Shown: positions 1 to 8,061, counted from the stretch's first letter. The stretch is 64,000 bases of DNA from CAYGAW01 sp964492135 (GCA_964492135.1 CAZBJW010000004.1:1-64000), one strand, 5' to 3'. The notes: generated by a model from the letters alone, not told the origin. A program made the numbers and translations.

Positions 1-390
1 AAAGGATCCCTGCGGGAAAGGAGGGGGTATCCGCGCCGGAAAGGATTTCCGATGAAACCCTCCAGGCTCTCCTCGCTGAGTTGTCCCTCACCTGGGACCC
101 TTTTCGAGAGACCGGTTCCTTGATGGCAAAATCTGGACCAGGTACTCTATTCCCAAAACCTCGCCGACCCTTATTGTCACACTACCGCGGCGAGGCCTGT
201 TCCTTGGCTTCTTCTCGGGCCAGATAGAGGAAGGGAGGACGTCATGCAGCGCCTACGGATGGGAAGGGCAGTTGGAGGTCCTAAAGCGCAAGTTGAAAAC
301 AACTCTCTCAAGAGGGACCCTACACAAAGGGGCAAGCCCCGAGGCCAACCCACAGCGCTTCCTAATTTCCCCTTCCTCAGTCAGGCACGC
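1..390. other. Left-edge stretch without an identified gene
   Basis: No gene is recognised. Positions 22-53 carry a 32-base sequence that recurs almost exactly (one mismatch) at 14757-14788. In both places it can be read as the end of a small protein, GGIRA-(G/R)-KDFR-stop, with the stop overlapping an ATG (ATGA). An open frame continues from about 48 to 226 without a family I recognise. This is probably the debris of a toxin-antitoxin-like gene pair. Confidence 0.4.
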
Positions 391-1989
391 CTACGCTGCC
401 GCTTCCCTCTCTTCGCTCTCCTCCGAGGAGTAGTAATGGTGATAGTAATAGTAGCCGCCTCCTGTGGGCACTACCTTGTTTAATACCACCCCCAATAGCC
501 TGACACCAGCCTTTTCCAGGGCCTCCTTCCCCTGACGACAAGCCTCGCTCCGAGTCTTTCCCGCATCAACGACTAGAAGCACGCCAGAGGATTGGGAGGC
601 GATGATGCTGGCATCCGCTACCGCCAAGACGGGCGGGCTATCCAAGATCACGACCTCTGCTTCCTCCTTGAGTCGGATCAGAAGCTCCGCCATACTCTCC
701 GACCCCAGGAGTTCTGCGGGGTTCGGAGGCAGAGTCCCGCTGGTCAAAAGGCGAAGGCCATGGATGGAGGTTCGGTGGAGCACTGCTTCAAGACGGAGCC
801 CCTCGTCAACCAGGAGGTCGGTCAGCCCTGGAGCCCTCTGTAGGTCGAAGAGATCGTGAAGAGCCGGACGCCGAAGGTCTGCGTCCACCAGTACGACCTC
901 CTTTCCCGCCTGAGCCATGACGACGCCCAAATTGGCCGCTGTGGTAGTCTTCCCCTCCAGAGGGGCAGTGCTGGTGACCAGAAGCGCGCTTGCAGGGTTT
1001 CCCACAGTTGCAAAGTGGATGTTGGTTCTGAGGACGCGGTACATCTCCGAGATAGACGAACGCGGGTGCTGGAATGTGACCAGGGCATCGCTCAAAGCGT
1101 TAACTCGCGCGATACGAGGTATCACGCCTAAAGTCGGGAGAGCGAGTTCCCGTTGGGCATCATCGGGGCTCTTTATGGTATCGTCCAAGTATTCGAGGGA
1201 GAAGACCACCCCTATGGCCAGCATGGCTCCCACTGCCCCTGCCAGTGCCGTATTGAGAAAGGTCCGGGGGGAAACCGGCTCCTTGGGCACCACCGCTGGC
1301 TCCACCACGATCACCGTATCCAAGGATCTCCCCTCGGCAACGCGAATCTCCTCGTAACTCCTCAGGAGGGAGGTGTAACTCTCGCGATAGAGCGCCAGGT
1401 TGTCCTCCAGCCGGGCGATCTCCTCCTGAGTACCAGGACCAGAGAGTGCTTGCAATTGACCGATCCTCTCCTCGGCCTGCTCGATCTCCGAGTTCAATCC
1501 CTCCATCTGCCGGGAAAGGCTTTCCTTCGAGGCGGCGAAGCGTTCCGATTGGATGGCTTCGTTGAGCTCTGTGAACACCTTTGGTATCTCGTTGGCCATC
1601 CTCGCTGCCAGGGAAGGATTGGCATCCTCGACGCTCACCTCGATCAGTCGGGTGTCCCGAACCGATCGCACCTCTATTTTCCCTGCCAACTCCTCAAGAT
1701 CTAACTGGAGATTGAGGTTCGCAATCACCTGTTCGAGGACCGGTCTCTTCTTCAACAGTTCGCTGTAGGTTTTGGCCAACCGCTCGCTGGTGAGGAGGGA
1801 GGTATAGTCAGTGAGAGTCGGCTCGCGGGCCTGGCTGATGAGCAAGGTTGTGAAGGCGCGATAGATAGGGGGCATGCTCTTGCTCACCAAGAAGGCGGTG
1901 CCAGCAGCCAGGACGATCCCCAGGGCCATCAACCAAGCCCGTTTGCGAAGGATGGCTAAGTATTCTCTGAGGTCTAAATTTTCCTCCAT
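391..1989 (-). CDS. Polysaccharide co-polymerase fused to BY-type tyrosine kinase (Wzc/CpsCD-like)
   Basis: This inner-membrane protein sets chain length and is expected to autophosphorylate on C-terminal tyrosines during polysaccharide export. A Wzz domain comes first, with a membrane helix at about residues 17-37 and a long coiled-coil periplasmic part. A second helix follows the proline motif PKEPVSP (about 235-265). The cytoplasmic kinase then shows Walker A (APLEGKTTT), Walker A' (VVLVDADLRRP) and Walker B (VVILDSPP). The tail holds a tyrosine cluster, GGGYYYYHHYY, the usual autophosphorylation site. Its 532 residues fit a one-chain Wzc-like enzyme. It is transcribed away from the rest of the locus but clearly serves it. 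A putative SD (GGGAGGGG) lies slightly far upstream of the ATG at 1989. Confidence 0.95.
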   Translation of the reverse strand: MEENLDLREYLAILRKRAWLMALGIVLAAGTAFLVSKSMPPIYRAFTTLLISQAREPTLTDYTSLLTSERLAKTYSELLKKRPVLEQVIANLNLQLDLEELAGKIEVRSVRDTRLIEVSVEDANPSLAARMANEIPKVFTELNEAIQSERFAASKESLSRQMEGLNSEIEQAEERIGQLQALSGPGTQEEIARLEDNLALYRESYTSLLRSYEEIRVAEGRSLDTVIVVEPAVVPKEPVSPRTFLNTALAGAVGAMLAIGVVFSLEYLDDTIKSPDDAQRELALPTLGVIPRIARVNALSDALVTFQHPRSSISEMYRVLRTNIHFATVGNPASALLVTSTAPLEGKTTTAANLGVVMAQAGKEVVLVDADLRRPALHDLFDLQRAPGLTDLLVDEGLRLEAVLHRTSIHGLRLLTSGTLPPNPAELLGSESMAELLIRLKEEAEVVILDSPPVLAVADASIIASQSSGVLLVVDAGKTRSEACRQGKEALEKAGVRLLGVVLNKVVPTGGGYYYYHHYYSSEESEEREAAA

Positions 1990-2029
1990 TTCATGTGGAC
2001 CCCTCCCACTAGGTTGAAGATCAGGGTCG

Positions 2030-2045
2030 GCCAGCCCGGGCTGGC
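2030..2045. repeat. Perfect 16-bp palindrome upstream of the kinase gene
   Basis: GCCAGCCCGGGCTGGC is a perfect palindrome about 40 bp upstream of the start of the Wzz/kinase gene. It could be an operator or the stem of a leader hairpin. No T-run follows on either strand. The surrounding 200 bp are very GC-rich and hold no gene. Confidence 0.4.
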
Positions 2046-2189
2046 ATCAACGGGCCCGGAGCCACCCGGATCGGACCCCCATCCACCATGGCCCCCAAGG
2101 TCCGGCCGAACCAGCTTCGCGACCAGATAGACTCCCCGATAGACCACCACGCAGGCCGGGGGAAAGCCTCGTTTCTCTTGCGTCTATCG

Positions 2190-2414
2190 TCATGATCTGG
2201 TCTCCTCTTGCTCTGAGGCTGCCTCCGGCTTCACCCATCGTTTCTCAAAGCCAAAGCGCATCAGCCAGATATAGAGGGTGCTTTGGTCTACGCCGAGCTT
2301 AGCAGCTGCATGTTCCAGGAGAGCATGTTTGCTACACAACTCCTCAAGGATCTGCTCGATTGGCTTTCCCCTTTCCTCCTCGATCTGCCGCATCCGATAC
2401 GTCTTGTGAGCCAT
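2190..2414 (-). CDS. Small Fis-type helix-turn-helix protein
   Basis: This 74-residue protein consists of a charged N-terminus and a helix-turn-helix of the Fis/HTH_8 type at about residues 30-62 (AAAKLGVDQSTLYIWLMRFG). It is probably a DNA-binding regulator or a remnant of a larger one. It is divergent from the S24 repressor at 2578. Its start codon sits only 8 bp from a perfect 17-bp palindrome (2423-2439), which would cover its ribosome-binding region, so it is likely repressed from that site. The Wzz/kinase gene lies 200 bp downstream on the same strand and could be co-transcribed. The specific family is not certain. Confidence 0.65.
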   Translation of the reverse strand: MAHKTYRMRQIEEERGKPIEQILEELCSKHALLEHAAAKLGVDQSTLYIWLMRFGFEKRWVKPEAASEQEETRS

Positions 2415-2422
2415 GGCCTATC

Positions 2423-2439
2423 CTTAAGCGTCGCTTAAG
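2423..2439. promoter_or_regulatory. Palindromic operator candidate and CTTAAG cluster
   Basis: CTTAAGCGTCGCTTAAG is a perfect 17-bp palindrome between the two divergent regulator genes. The core CTTAAG occurs again at 2515-2520 and 2569-2574, with a near copy (CTTAAC) at 2457-2462: four exact copies in 152 bp. The last overlaps the translation start region of the S24 gene. I infer binding sites for one of the two flanking regulators. Confidence 0.55.
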
Positions 2440-2477
2440 CTCGTCATCAGTCTTTCCTTAACTCAAGTGCAAGACTA

Positions 2478-2496
2478 TAGGCTCATGCCGAGCCTA
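2478..2496. promoter_or_regulatory. Second inverted repeat in the divergent spacer
   Basis: TAGGCTC-ATGCC-GAGCCTA has 7-bp perfect arms around a 5-base centre. It lies midway between the two divergent regulator genes and may be an operator distinct from the CTTAAG sites. Confidence 0.4.
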
Positions 2497-2539
2497 CAGA
2501 TATTGTAGCATATTCTTAAGCCTTTGTCAAGTTCTTTCA

Positions 2540-2548
2540 TGATATACT
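2540..2548 (+). promoter_or_regulatory. Extended -10 promoter candidate for the S24 repressor gene
   Basis: TGATATACT reads as an extended -10 element (TG-n-TATACT). A TTGTCA at 2524-2529 is too close (13 bp) to be an ordinary -35 box. Position and direction fit the gene starting at 2578. Confidence 0.4.
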
Positions 2549-2577
2549 CTAGATAGACATTGAAAGGACTTAAGGAA

Positions 2578-3267
2578 GTGCCTACAAAGAAATTCGTTGG
2601 TGCCCGGATTCGCGAGGCCCGGGAAGCCAAGGGTTGGAGTCAACAGGAACTCGGCCAGCGTTTTGGGGTTTCTCACGCCGCGATTTCTGATCTAGAGCGC
2701 GGTGTCACTCAGAAAATAGATATCGATGATTTAGAGCGGCTCGCGGCTCTCCTTGATCGGCCACTCAATTACTTCTTGGGGCGCGAGACCGAGGAGGATA
2801 GGAGAGCCGCGGAGTTGAAACGGCTGGCGAACGAAGCGGAACGCCTGCGCCGGGAGGTCAGAGAACTTGAAAGCGACTATCTGCTGGATACTATGGCCGT
2901 GCCTCTCGTTGGTGCCGTCCCTGGGAGGTATGCCGACTTTCGGGACCAGGCAGAAGCTGACGAGTTCCATCCGATCCGCAGGACAGCCATCCACGCTGAG
3001 GGGGCTTATTGCCTCCAAGTGACAGACGATTCGATGATAGACCAAGGTATCTTCGATGGAGACATGGTTTTCGTCGACAAGATGGTGAGGCCGGAGGATG
3101 GGGATGTTGTGATCGCTCGCAAGGGCGGTGAGGTGGTAATCCGGGTCTTTCGAGAGGGTGACAATGGCCCCTATCTTGAGCCTGCCAACAAAGGGTATAG
3201 GAGACTCCGTTTGAAGGAGGTGGAGATCATCGGTGTGGTGGTGGAATCCAAGAGGGCGTATAGATGA
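2578..3267 (+). CDS. Xre-HTH / S24-peptidase-type repressor, probably not self-cleaving
   Basis: This is a transcriptional repressor of the CI/LexA architecture. It has an N-terminal Xre helix-turn-helix (WSQQELGQRFGVSHAAISDLERG), a short coiled-coil linker and a C-terminal S24 domain with the catalytic-serine motif DDSMIDQGIFDGDMVFVDK. The usual Ala-Gly cleavage pair is absent (GAVPGR), and the position of the catalytic lysine (TVKRF-like) reads VIRVF. Self-cleavage on DNA damage is therefore doubtful. I prefer the GTG at 2578, which has AAAGGA 9 bases upstream, over the TTG at 2560, which has no ribosome site. It is divergent from the Fis-like gene and probably autoregulates through the palindromes between them. 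Confidence 0.85.
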   Translation: MPTKKFVGARIREAREAKGWSQQELGQRFGVSHAAISDLERGVTQKIDIDDLERLAALLDRPLNYFLGRETEEDRRAAELKRLANEAERLRREVRELESDYLLDTMAVPLVGAVPGRYADFRDQAEADEFHPIRRTAIHAEGAYCLQVTDDSMIDQGIFDGDMVFVDKMVRPEDGDVVIARKGGEVVIRVFREGDNGPYLEPANKGYRRLRLKEVEIIGVVVESKRAYR

Positions 3268-4015
3268 AAGTTGATGGTTCATAGATCGTAAGCCTAGTGG
3301 TGGCGCGGTCCTGTATCTCTCAAGCGTGATCAAAGGTGGTTGGTCGCGTAGGAGGTACTCGGAAGATCAACAACTGATCCACCGATCATGCATGGTCTGT
3401 TAGGCTCGCTGCCATTGCTGGAGTGGGTTCCTCCCAGCTCATCAGGGCCCCCTTGAGCAGCCGGACTCGCAGGGCTTGGCGAGAGAGAAGAGAGTTGTAG
3501 TAGGCATCATCTAACTCAGTATGCGACTCCAAGATCACCCTCTCTTTGGAGAAGGAAAGGGTCTTGGGCACCTACTCCTCCCCATCCTCTCCCCGACCGT
3601 CAGGTTGTTATGCTGAGCCAAGGAGGCGTTTATCTCCCTAGCACAGCCACAGGAAACCAGGCTCTCGATTATCTCCTCAAGCTCGCCAAAGACATCCTCT
3701 TCTTACCTCGCACCATCCTAGACGATAGAATCACTCTCCTGGGAAGTGGTACCGAAGTCTATAGACATCCCATACGATCTCCCCAAACGGTTGGTCGTGG
3801 AGAACAAAAGGCCTCGGCGTCTCCGCGAGGCCATCGATGAGCGCCCTCCATAGCCAGGCTCTCCATCACCCCGGCAGAAAGCGCTCCCTCACCTCGATTC
3901 CCCTACCAACCCGCTCTTCCTTCCCCGTAACTGGGTTTTGCTTGGTGGGCACCTTACGCCGAGTCTAAGCTCTCATGGTCTCCAGCCACTACCCTCCTGG
4001 GGAGATACTCCCCCA
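3268..4015. other. Stretch with gene debris, no intact gene
   Basis: Only remnants are visible. At about 3706-3840 two overlapping frames give ILDDRITLLGSGTEVY and then YDLPKRLVVENKRPRRLRE, ending at a stop near 3840. Related pieces occur at 6878-6960 (YDLPKPLLVENKRPRHLGE) and 19487-19567 (DTITLLEGGTEVSEYY). The source family is not recognised; scattered truncated copies suggest a mobile-element gene. A 61-codon minus-strand frame at 3386-3571 has no supporting feature. Confidence 0.4.
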
Positions 4016-4456
4016 TCATAGACGCTGGCATCGGGCCTGCATCAAAAGTTCGGGGACCTGGAAGTGATCGGCCATCTCCGTGAGATCCATCCGTTGAGCG
4101 AGGCAGACCCTCAGCTCGCCCTCGAGCACCAGGAGATGGAAGGCGAACTCGCGAGCCTCCCTCCCCTGGGAGAGGGTTCGCTGAAGGTCGGTCTGGTTCA
4201 AGCAGAAGAGCTGATTGCCGGCATGCAAGAAGTGATCTCCCAAGACATGGCCCATGAGCTCTCGGACATATCTGGTATCTGTGATGGAATTTTTGACGGC
4301 AACGTGGTGTCCAACGACCATCTCTTGAACCCTGCCCTTCAGCGGAAAACGCGTCACTTTCAGATCCTCTCCCTCGAGGATCGCCTCCACGTCTACGGGA
4401 GTGGAGAGTTTATATCTCTTCCAGATAGGGGCAGCTCGTTGGGATGCCACAGACAT
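4016..4456 (-). CDS. ImmA/IrrE-like protein, copy A, catalytic motif destroyed
   Basis: This 146-residue protein has the layout of the ImmA/IrrE family, the metallopeptidases that cleave Xre repressors in phage and ICE control. The region corresponding to AHELGHxxLH reads GHVLGDHFLH, so both the glutamate and the second zinc histidine of HExxH are lost. The downstream block EAREFAFHLLV matches the family's third-ligand helix. It is about 85 percent identical over 420 bp to copy B (7099-7572) but has no Xre gene beside it. I infer a non-enzymatic or dead duplicate. Its start lies next to the decayed ABC permease. Confidence 0.6.
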   Translation of the reverse strand: MSVASQRAAPIWKRYKLSTPVDVEAILEGEDLKVTRFPLKGRVQEMVVGHHVAVKNSITDTRYVRELMGHVLGDHFLHAGNQLFCLNQTDLQRTLSQGREAREFAFHLLVLEGELRVCLAQRMDLTEMADHFQVPELLMQARCQRL

Positions 4457-4499
4457 GGGATACTCGATCCCCCCTGGCCGGCCCTGACCCCAACCGCTG

Positions 4500-5152
4500 C
4501 CACCTGCCAGTCACGTCGCTGCCCGGTCTGGACAGTTTTGTGGCTAACATGCCCCGCGGCCTGCAAGCCGAACTGGCCGACTACGACGAGGGGCAAGGTT
4601 GGATCGTCCTGGCTTGGTCTACTTCCTGGCTCGGATGTACCTGATCATCACCTTGATGGTATCCAACGTGATCGCCGTCCACGGTTTCGCCGGGAAGAAG
4701 GAGCGCAAGACCTAGAGGCGCTACCGTAGACGCCCACTACTGACCGGCAGCTGTTCCTGGGCAAGCTGCTCACCGCCTGACTGCCGGCGATGGGGGTGGC
4801 CCTGGGTGGCTTTGTGCTCTAGGGGCCCGTGGCTAGCCTGGACGGTGATGGCGTGGATCTTCTTCCCCAACACCATGTGGCTGGGGTTGGTGGTCTGGGT
4901 GGCACCGGCCATGGTCAGGCTGGGCACGATCGTGCTGGTCTCGGCGCGGGTGCGGGGCTTTCAGGAGCCCTACCAGTTGGGGATCCCGTCGTCCTGCCTA
5001 TCCCCCTGCTGGTGATCGGCCAGGCCAGTGGGATGGTGTACTTCAGCCTGGGATTGGTGCTGCTCAGCCTGGTCTTATGGGTGCTAGCTGCGGCGCTGCT
5101 GTGGTTTAGCGGACGGGCGCTCCAGCGAAGCGAACTCATCGCCCGGTTATAA
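4500..5152 (+). pseudogene. Decayed ABC-2 (NatB-like) transporter permease
   Basis: Pieces of an ABC-2 exporter permease can be read in several frames in the right order: YFLARMYLIITLMVSNVIA and FAGKKERKT (the conserved cytosolic segment), an in-frame stop, RQLFLGKLL, WIFFPNTMWL, LVSARVRGFQEPYQLG, and finally VVLPIPLLVIGQASGMVYF to RSELIARL. Multiple frameshifts and stops show it is dead. No matching ATPase gene is present. Confidence 0.75.
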
Positions 5153-5208
5153 AACGTGTTTGTCAGCCGCTAACTGGTAGCAGAGTTATCGAAGCATGGA
5201 AAAGAAGG

Positions 5209-5577
5209 TCAAGCCAGCTCCATGGTGAGGGGAATGCCCTCCTGGGCCACGTTCTCGTAGAGGCTGAAGCGTTCTCGCTCCATCCGCTGCCAGCGCTCTT
5301 GACCAATAACCCGGGGGGCGATGAGAACGCCATATTCCAGCGATACATCGGAGGCTACATTGCTGACGGCATGCCGAAAACGCCAATCGTCCTCATCTAC
5401 GATGAGCAGGATGTCTATGTCGGACTCCGAATGGCTGTCGCCACGGGCCTTAGAACCAAAGAGAATGGCTTGAAAGACGCGACCCGGATAGTGTGCCCAC
5501 AACCTGGCTAGAAAACCCTCGATCGCTTCCCGTTCCTTTGACTGGAGCAGTTCAACAAGTCGTGGATTCACAGCCAT
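5209..5577 (-). CDS. MNT-type nucleotidyltransferase (antitoxin of a HEPN-MNT pair)
   Basis: This minimal nucleotidyltransferase has the hallmark GSKARGDSHSESDIDILLIV (GS-x-x-R-G plus D-x-D) at about residues 41-60. Partners of HEPN RNases of this kind neutralise the toxin, in known systems by AMP-ylating it. Its start overlaps the end of the HEPN gene by 10 bp, so the two are translationally coupled with the HEPN gene first. The 122-residue length and the acidic motif are intact, so the gene is probably functional. Confidence 0.85.
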   Translation of the reverse strand: MAVNPRLVELLQSKEREAIEGFLARLWAHYPGRVFQAILFGSKARGDSHSESDIDILLIVDEDDWRFRHAVSNVASDVSLEYGVLIAPRVIGQERWQRMERERFSLYENVAQEGIPLTMELA

Positions 5578-5978
5578 TCCTTCTCCTTGAGATACGCTTC
5601 CACCCGGCTCACAAAACGCCGAGAGTCGTTGAGGTCCTCTTTGGCCTGATCAGCAGTTGTCGTCTCCTTGATTTCGTAATCGCCAAGGTGGCGATCGTCG
5701 ATCACCCGGCCGTAGATGCGGCTATACTCGGCCTCAATCAGGCCTGGCTTCACAAACCGCTCGCGAAAGGCGCTGATCGCCCCGCTGTGCTTACTGCGGG
5801 CCAGCCTCTGGGTAGACAGCATGGCATTGGCTGCGTAGAAGATGGCATAGTAGGCTCGGTTGACAGCCGAGGCGTAGAAGCCGTCATTCAGATTGCGCGC
5901 GGCCACCAGAAGCATCTGGTGAGCGCGATCCACGTAAAGCGCCACTTCACGGCCCCGGGCAAGAGGCTCTTCAGACAT
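5568..5978 (-). CDS. HEPN-domain protein (toxin of a HEPN-MNT pair)
   Basis: This all-alpha protein of 136 residues contains the family segments VNRAYYAIFYAANAML and RLARSKHSG, where the R-x(n)-H RNase motif lies. HEPN proteins of this type cut RNA or tRNA and are kept in check by the neighbouring MNT protein. The pair forms an operon behind a recognisable promoter at 6009-6037. Active-site assignment within the RLARSKH segment is inferred, not proven. Confidence 0.85.
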   Translation of the reverse strand: MSEEPLARGREVALYVDRAHQMLLVAARNLNDGFYASAVNRAYYAIFYAANAMLSTQRLARSKHSGAISAFRERFVKPGLIEAEYSRIYGRVIDDRHLGDYEIKETTTADQAKEDLNDSRRFVSRVEAYLKEKEWL

Positions 5979-6008
5979 TGATTATCGCTCCCCACCACCC
6001 TCGATGAG

Positions 6009-6037
6009 AGTATACAGTAGTTTGAGGAGAAGGACAA
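6009..6037 (-). promoter_or_regulatory. Promoter of the HEPN-MNT operon
   Basis: On the minus strand TTGTCC (6037-6032) and TATACT (6014-6009) are separated by 17 bp and lie 30 bp upstream of the HEPN start codon. The -10 box matches 5 of 6 and the -35 box 4 of 6 consensus bases. Confidence 0.6.
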
Positions 6038-7098
6038 GTGGAAAGGGGCAGGGAGGTTGTGTTCACCGATCGGTTCCTGAGGCTCACCTCTGGGTCGACC
6101 GACGATTGATTCTAGCCTTATCTTCCCTTCTGGCCGGGGTGGAAGGCAGTCTGGCCACCAGTTTCAAAGGGGGAAGCTCCTCAGCGACGAGGGAGTAGGA
6201 CCGGCACCGGTCGCGACTCCTCCCCTGGCCTGCCATCTCCAGAGCAGCCAGGACAGGCTGGTACGCCTTTGGGGAGGCGTGCCAGCGCAGCCTCTGCCAC
6301 TACCCCTCCCAGGCACCTGACTCTCCTACAAAGAGAGCTTACACCTACGATTCACCCGTCCTGTCATCGGTTGAAATGAGCAAGCTGCCCCCCTACCGAA
6401 GCGGCTCGATCGCCTCGCAGACCAACAGATCTATTATTCAAGCACCCCTCTCTCTTTGAGGAGGGTGGATAGAGGGAGTTGCGTAAGGGGATCGGGTTAG
6501 GGGCTTCTTTTGGCCCTCAGGTGCGCCAGTTGAAACTGTGCTTCATGGCTTCGAAAATAGCCGCAGTTTAGCCGCTAGGTCCAGACGGACCATAGTCGCT
6601 CGTGGCGAGACAAAGTAGGTCGGTCATCGCCGTCCGACAGGTGAGTGCGGCAAATTTACGTCGTAAAAGGAATATATGGGCTCGTGGCGCAGCCGTTGGG
6701 AGGGCAGTTAGCAGAGGAGAGCTGCCGATGGGTTCTATCGAGCCCGGCTCGGTGCGAAATCATAGGTGTTCGGAAGACCACGACGCGGTCTCGCCAACGC
6801 GCGCGGGTGTTGCTTTTCCGTTCGTCCGGCGCATTTCTTCCCCTTGATACCTAACTCCCCTCCCTGCCCAGCCTTGTCGAGGGTTATGATCTCCCTAAAC
6901 CGTTGCTCGTGGAGAACAAGAGACCTCGCCATCTCGGTGAGGTGATGGATCAACGCATCTCCTGGGGCCGGGCTCCTGGGGAGCCAAGGCGGCCGGGGCG
7001 CCTCTGGGGGAGGCCCCTACCAGCATCAGCGGTTCTTTCTGTGACTGCGCCTTTGCTGATGATGGCATGATGAATCGGCGCTTCGATGGTCTCCTGGT
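6038..7098. other. Gene-free kilobase with one remnant and one structured segment
   Basis: No intact gene is visible. At 6878-6960 lies a second copy of the YDLPK-type remnant also seen near 3780. At 6678-6745 a segment can fold into a closed structure: GGGCTCG pairs with CGAGCCC, enclosing two hairpins (GGCAG/CTGCC and CGAT/ATCG with a 7-base loop). It lacks proper D- and anticodon arms, so I do not call a tRNA. Confidence 0.4.
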
Positions 7099-7572
7099 TC
7101 ACCTTCCTTGCCATGCTACGCTGCTTCCCATGGATAGGGTCTCGCATCGGGCCTGCATGAAGAGTGCGGGGACCTGGAAGTGATCGGCCATCTCCGTGAG
7201 TCCCATCCGTTGAGCGAGGCATGCTCTCATCTCCTCCTCAGGCACCAGGAGATGAAAGGCGAACTCGCGCGCTTCCCTCTCCTGGGAGAGGGTCCGTTGA
7301 AGGTCGGTCTGGTTCAAGCAGAAGAGCTGATTGCCGGCATGCAAGAAGTGATGTCCCAAGACATGGGCCATGAGCTCTCGAATGTATCTGGTGTTGGTGA
7401 TGGAGTCCTTGATGCCGATGTCACGTCCAACGATCACTTCGGGAACCCTGCCTGCGAAGGGGAAACGGGTAATTTCCAGATCCTCCCCCTCCAGGATCGG
7501 ATCCAGGTCTACGGGAGTGGAGAGTTTGTATCTTTCTCCGATAGGGGCAGCTCGTTGGGATGCTCGAGACAT
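7099..7572 (-). CDS. ImmA/IrrE-like protein, copy B, HExxH changed to HVLGH
   Basis: This 157-residue member of the ImmA/IrrE family lies 58 bp downstream of an Xre regulator, the classic immR-immA arrangement of ICE and phage repressors. The zinc-site block reads AHVLGHHFLH: both histidines remain but the catalytic glutamate is valine. EREAREFAFHLLVPEEEM supplies the third-ligand region. I infer that it may still bind metal or its partner repressor but not cut it. The C-terminal 15 residues differ from copy A at 4016-4456. Confidence 0.7.
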   Translation of the reverse strand: MSRASQRAAPIGERYKLSTPVDLDPILEGEDLEITRFPFAGRVPEVIVGRDIGIKDSITNTRYIRELMAHVLGHHFLHAGNQLFCLNQTDLQRTLSQEREAREFAFHLLVPEEEMRACLAQRMGLTEMADHFQVPALFMQARCETLSMGSSVAWQGR

Positions 7573-7629
7573 GAGAGTGCTCGATTCCGCCCCTTTGGCG
7601 GGGCCTGGCAGGCTGAAGACCCATGCCGA

Positions 7630-7965
7630 TCAGGTAGACTCGGCCCGCTTCGACAGGACGAACTGAATGTAGTCGAAGACGGACTTCTTCTCCTCCCGGG
7701 TCATCCCTTCGATGTAGTTCATCATAACCAGGAGGCTAGGCTCCGATTTAGGGAAGGAGCCCACGATGATCTCCTCCACCGGGACACCCAAAGTGTGGGC
7801 GATGGAGAGGGCCACGTGCATATAGACGTTTTCCTTGCGGTCGGTCTCGATCTTGGAGATGAGACTTCGGTCCACCTGGGCCCTATCGCCCAGCTCGTCC
7901 TGGGTCCAGCCGTCGATTTCATCCCTCAGATACCGGACCCTTTCGCCGTCGATCTCGTATTTCAT
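7630..7965 (-). CDS. Xre-family repressor partnered with an ImmA-like protein
   Basis: The Xre helix-turn-helix WTQDELGDRAQVDRSLISKIE lies near the N-terminus, followed by a short alpha-helical tail. I choose the ATG at 7965 (MKYEIDGERVRYL), preceded by AGGGGAG. The longer reading frame up to 8106 runs through the promoter and is unlikely to be translated. About 111 residues is normal for ImmR-type regulators. It heads an operon with the ImmA-like gene and is divergent from the LexA-like pseudogene. The palindrome CTTGTCAACAAG overlapping its own -35 box suggests autoregulation. Confidence 0.85.
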   Translation of the reverse strand: MKYEIDGERVRYLRDEIDGWTQDELGDRAQVDRSLISKIETDRKENVYMHVALSIAHTLGVPVEEIIVGSFPKSEPSLLVMMNYIEGMTREEKKSVFDYIQFVLSKRAEST

Positions 7966-7980
7966 CTCTCCCCTGATGCA

Positions 7981-8009
7981 AGGATACCACATTTTGTGCC
8001 GCTTGTCAA
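7981..8009 (-). promoter_or_regulatory. Promoter of the xre-immA-like operon
   Basis: On the minus strand TTGACA (8009-8004) and TATCCT (7986-7981) have a 17-bp spacer. The palindrome CTTGTCAACAAG (8002-8013) covers the -35 box and is a candidate operator for the Xre protein. Confidence 0.7.
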
Positions 8010-8061
8010 CAAGACGTCGCTGTAATGGAGGGAATAGGCTGACTTTTAAGGTAAAAAGGGC

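Noticed and set aside
3386..3571. 61-codon minus-strand frame
   Set aside because: No ribosome-binding site, family motif or operon context; too short to trust.
6678..6750. Possible tRNA gene
   Set aside because: A 7-bp acceptor-like stem is present, but D-arm and anticodon arm do not form, the central loop has 14 bases, and the GGTTCRA T-loop is misplaced. Kept only as a possible structured segment.
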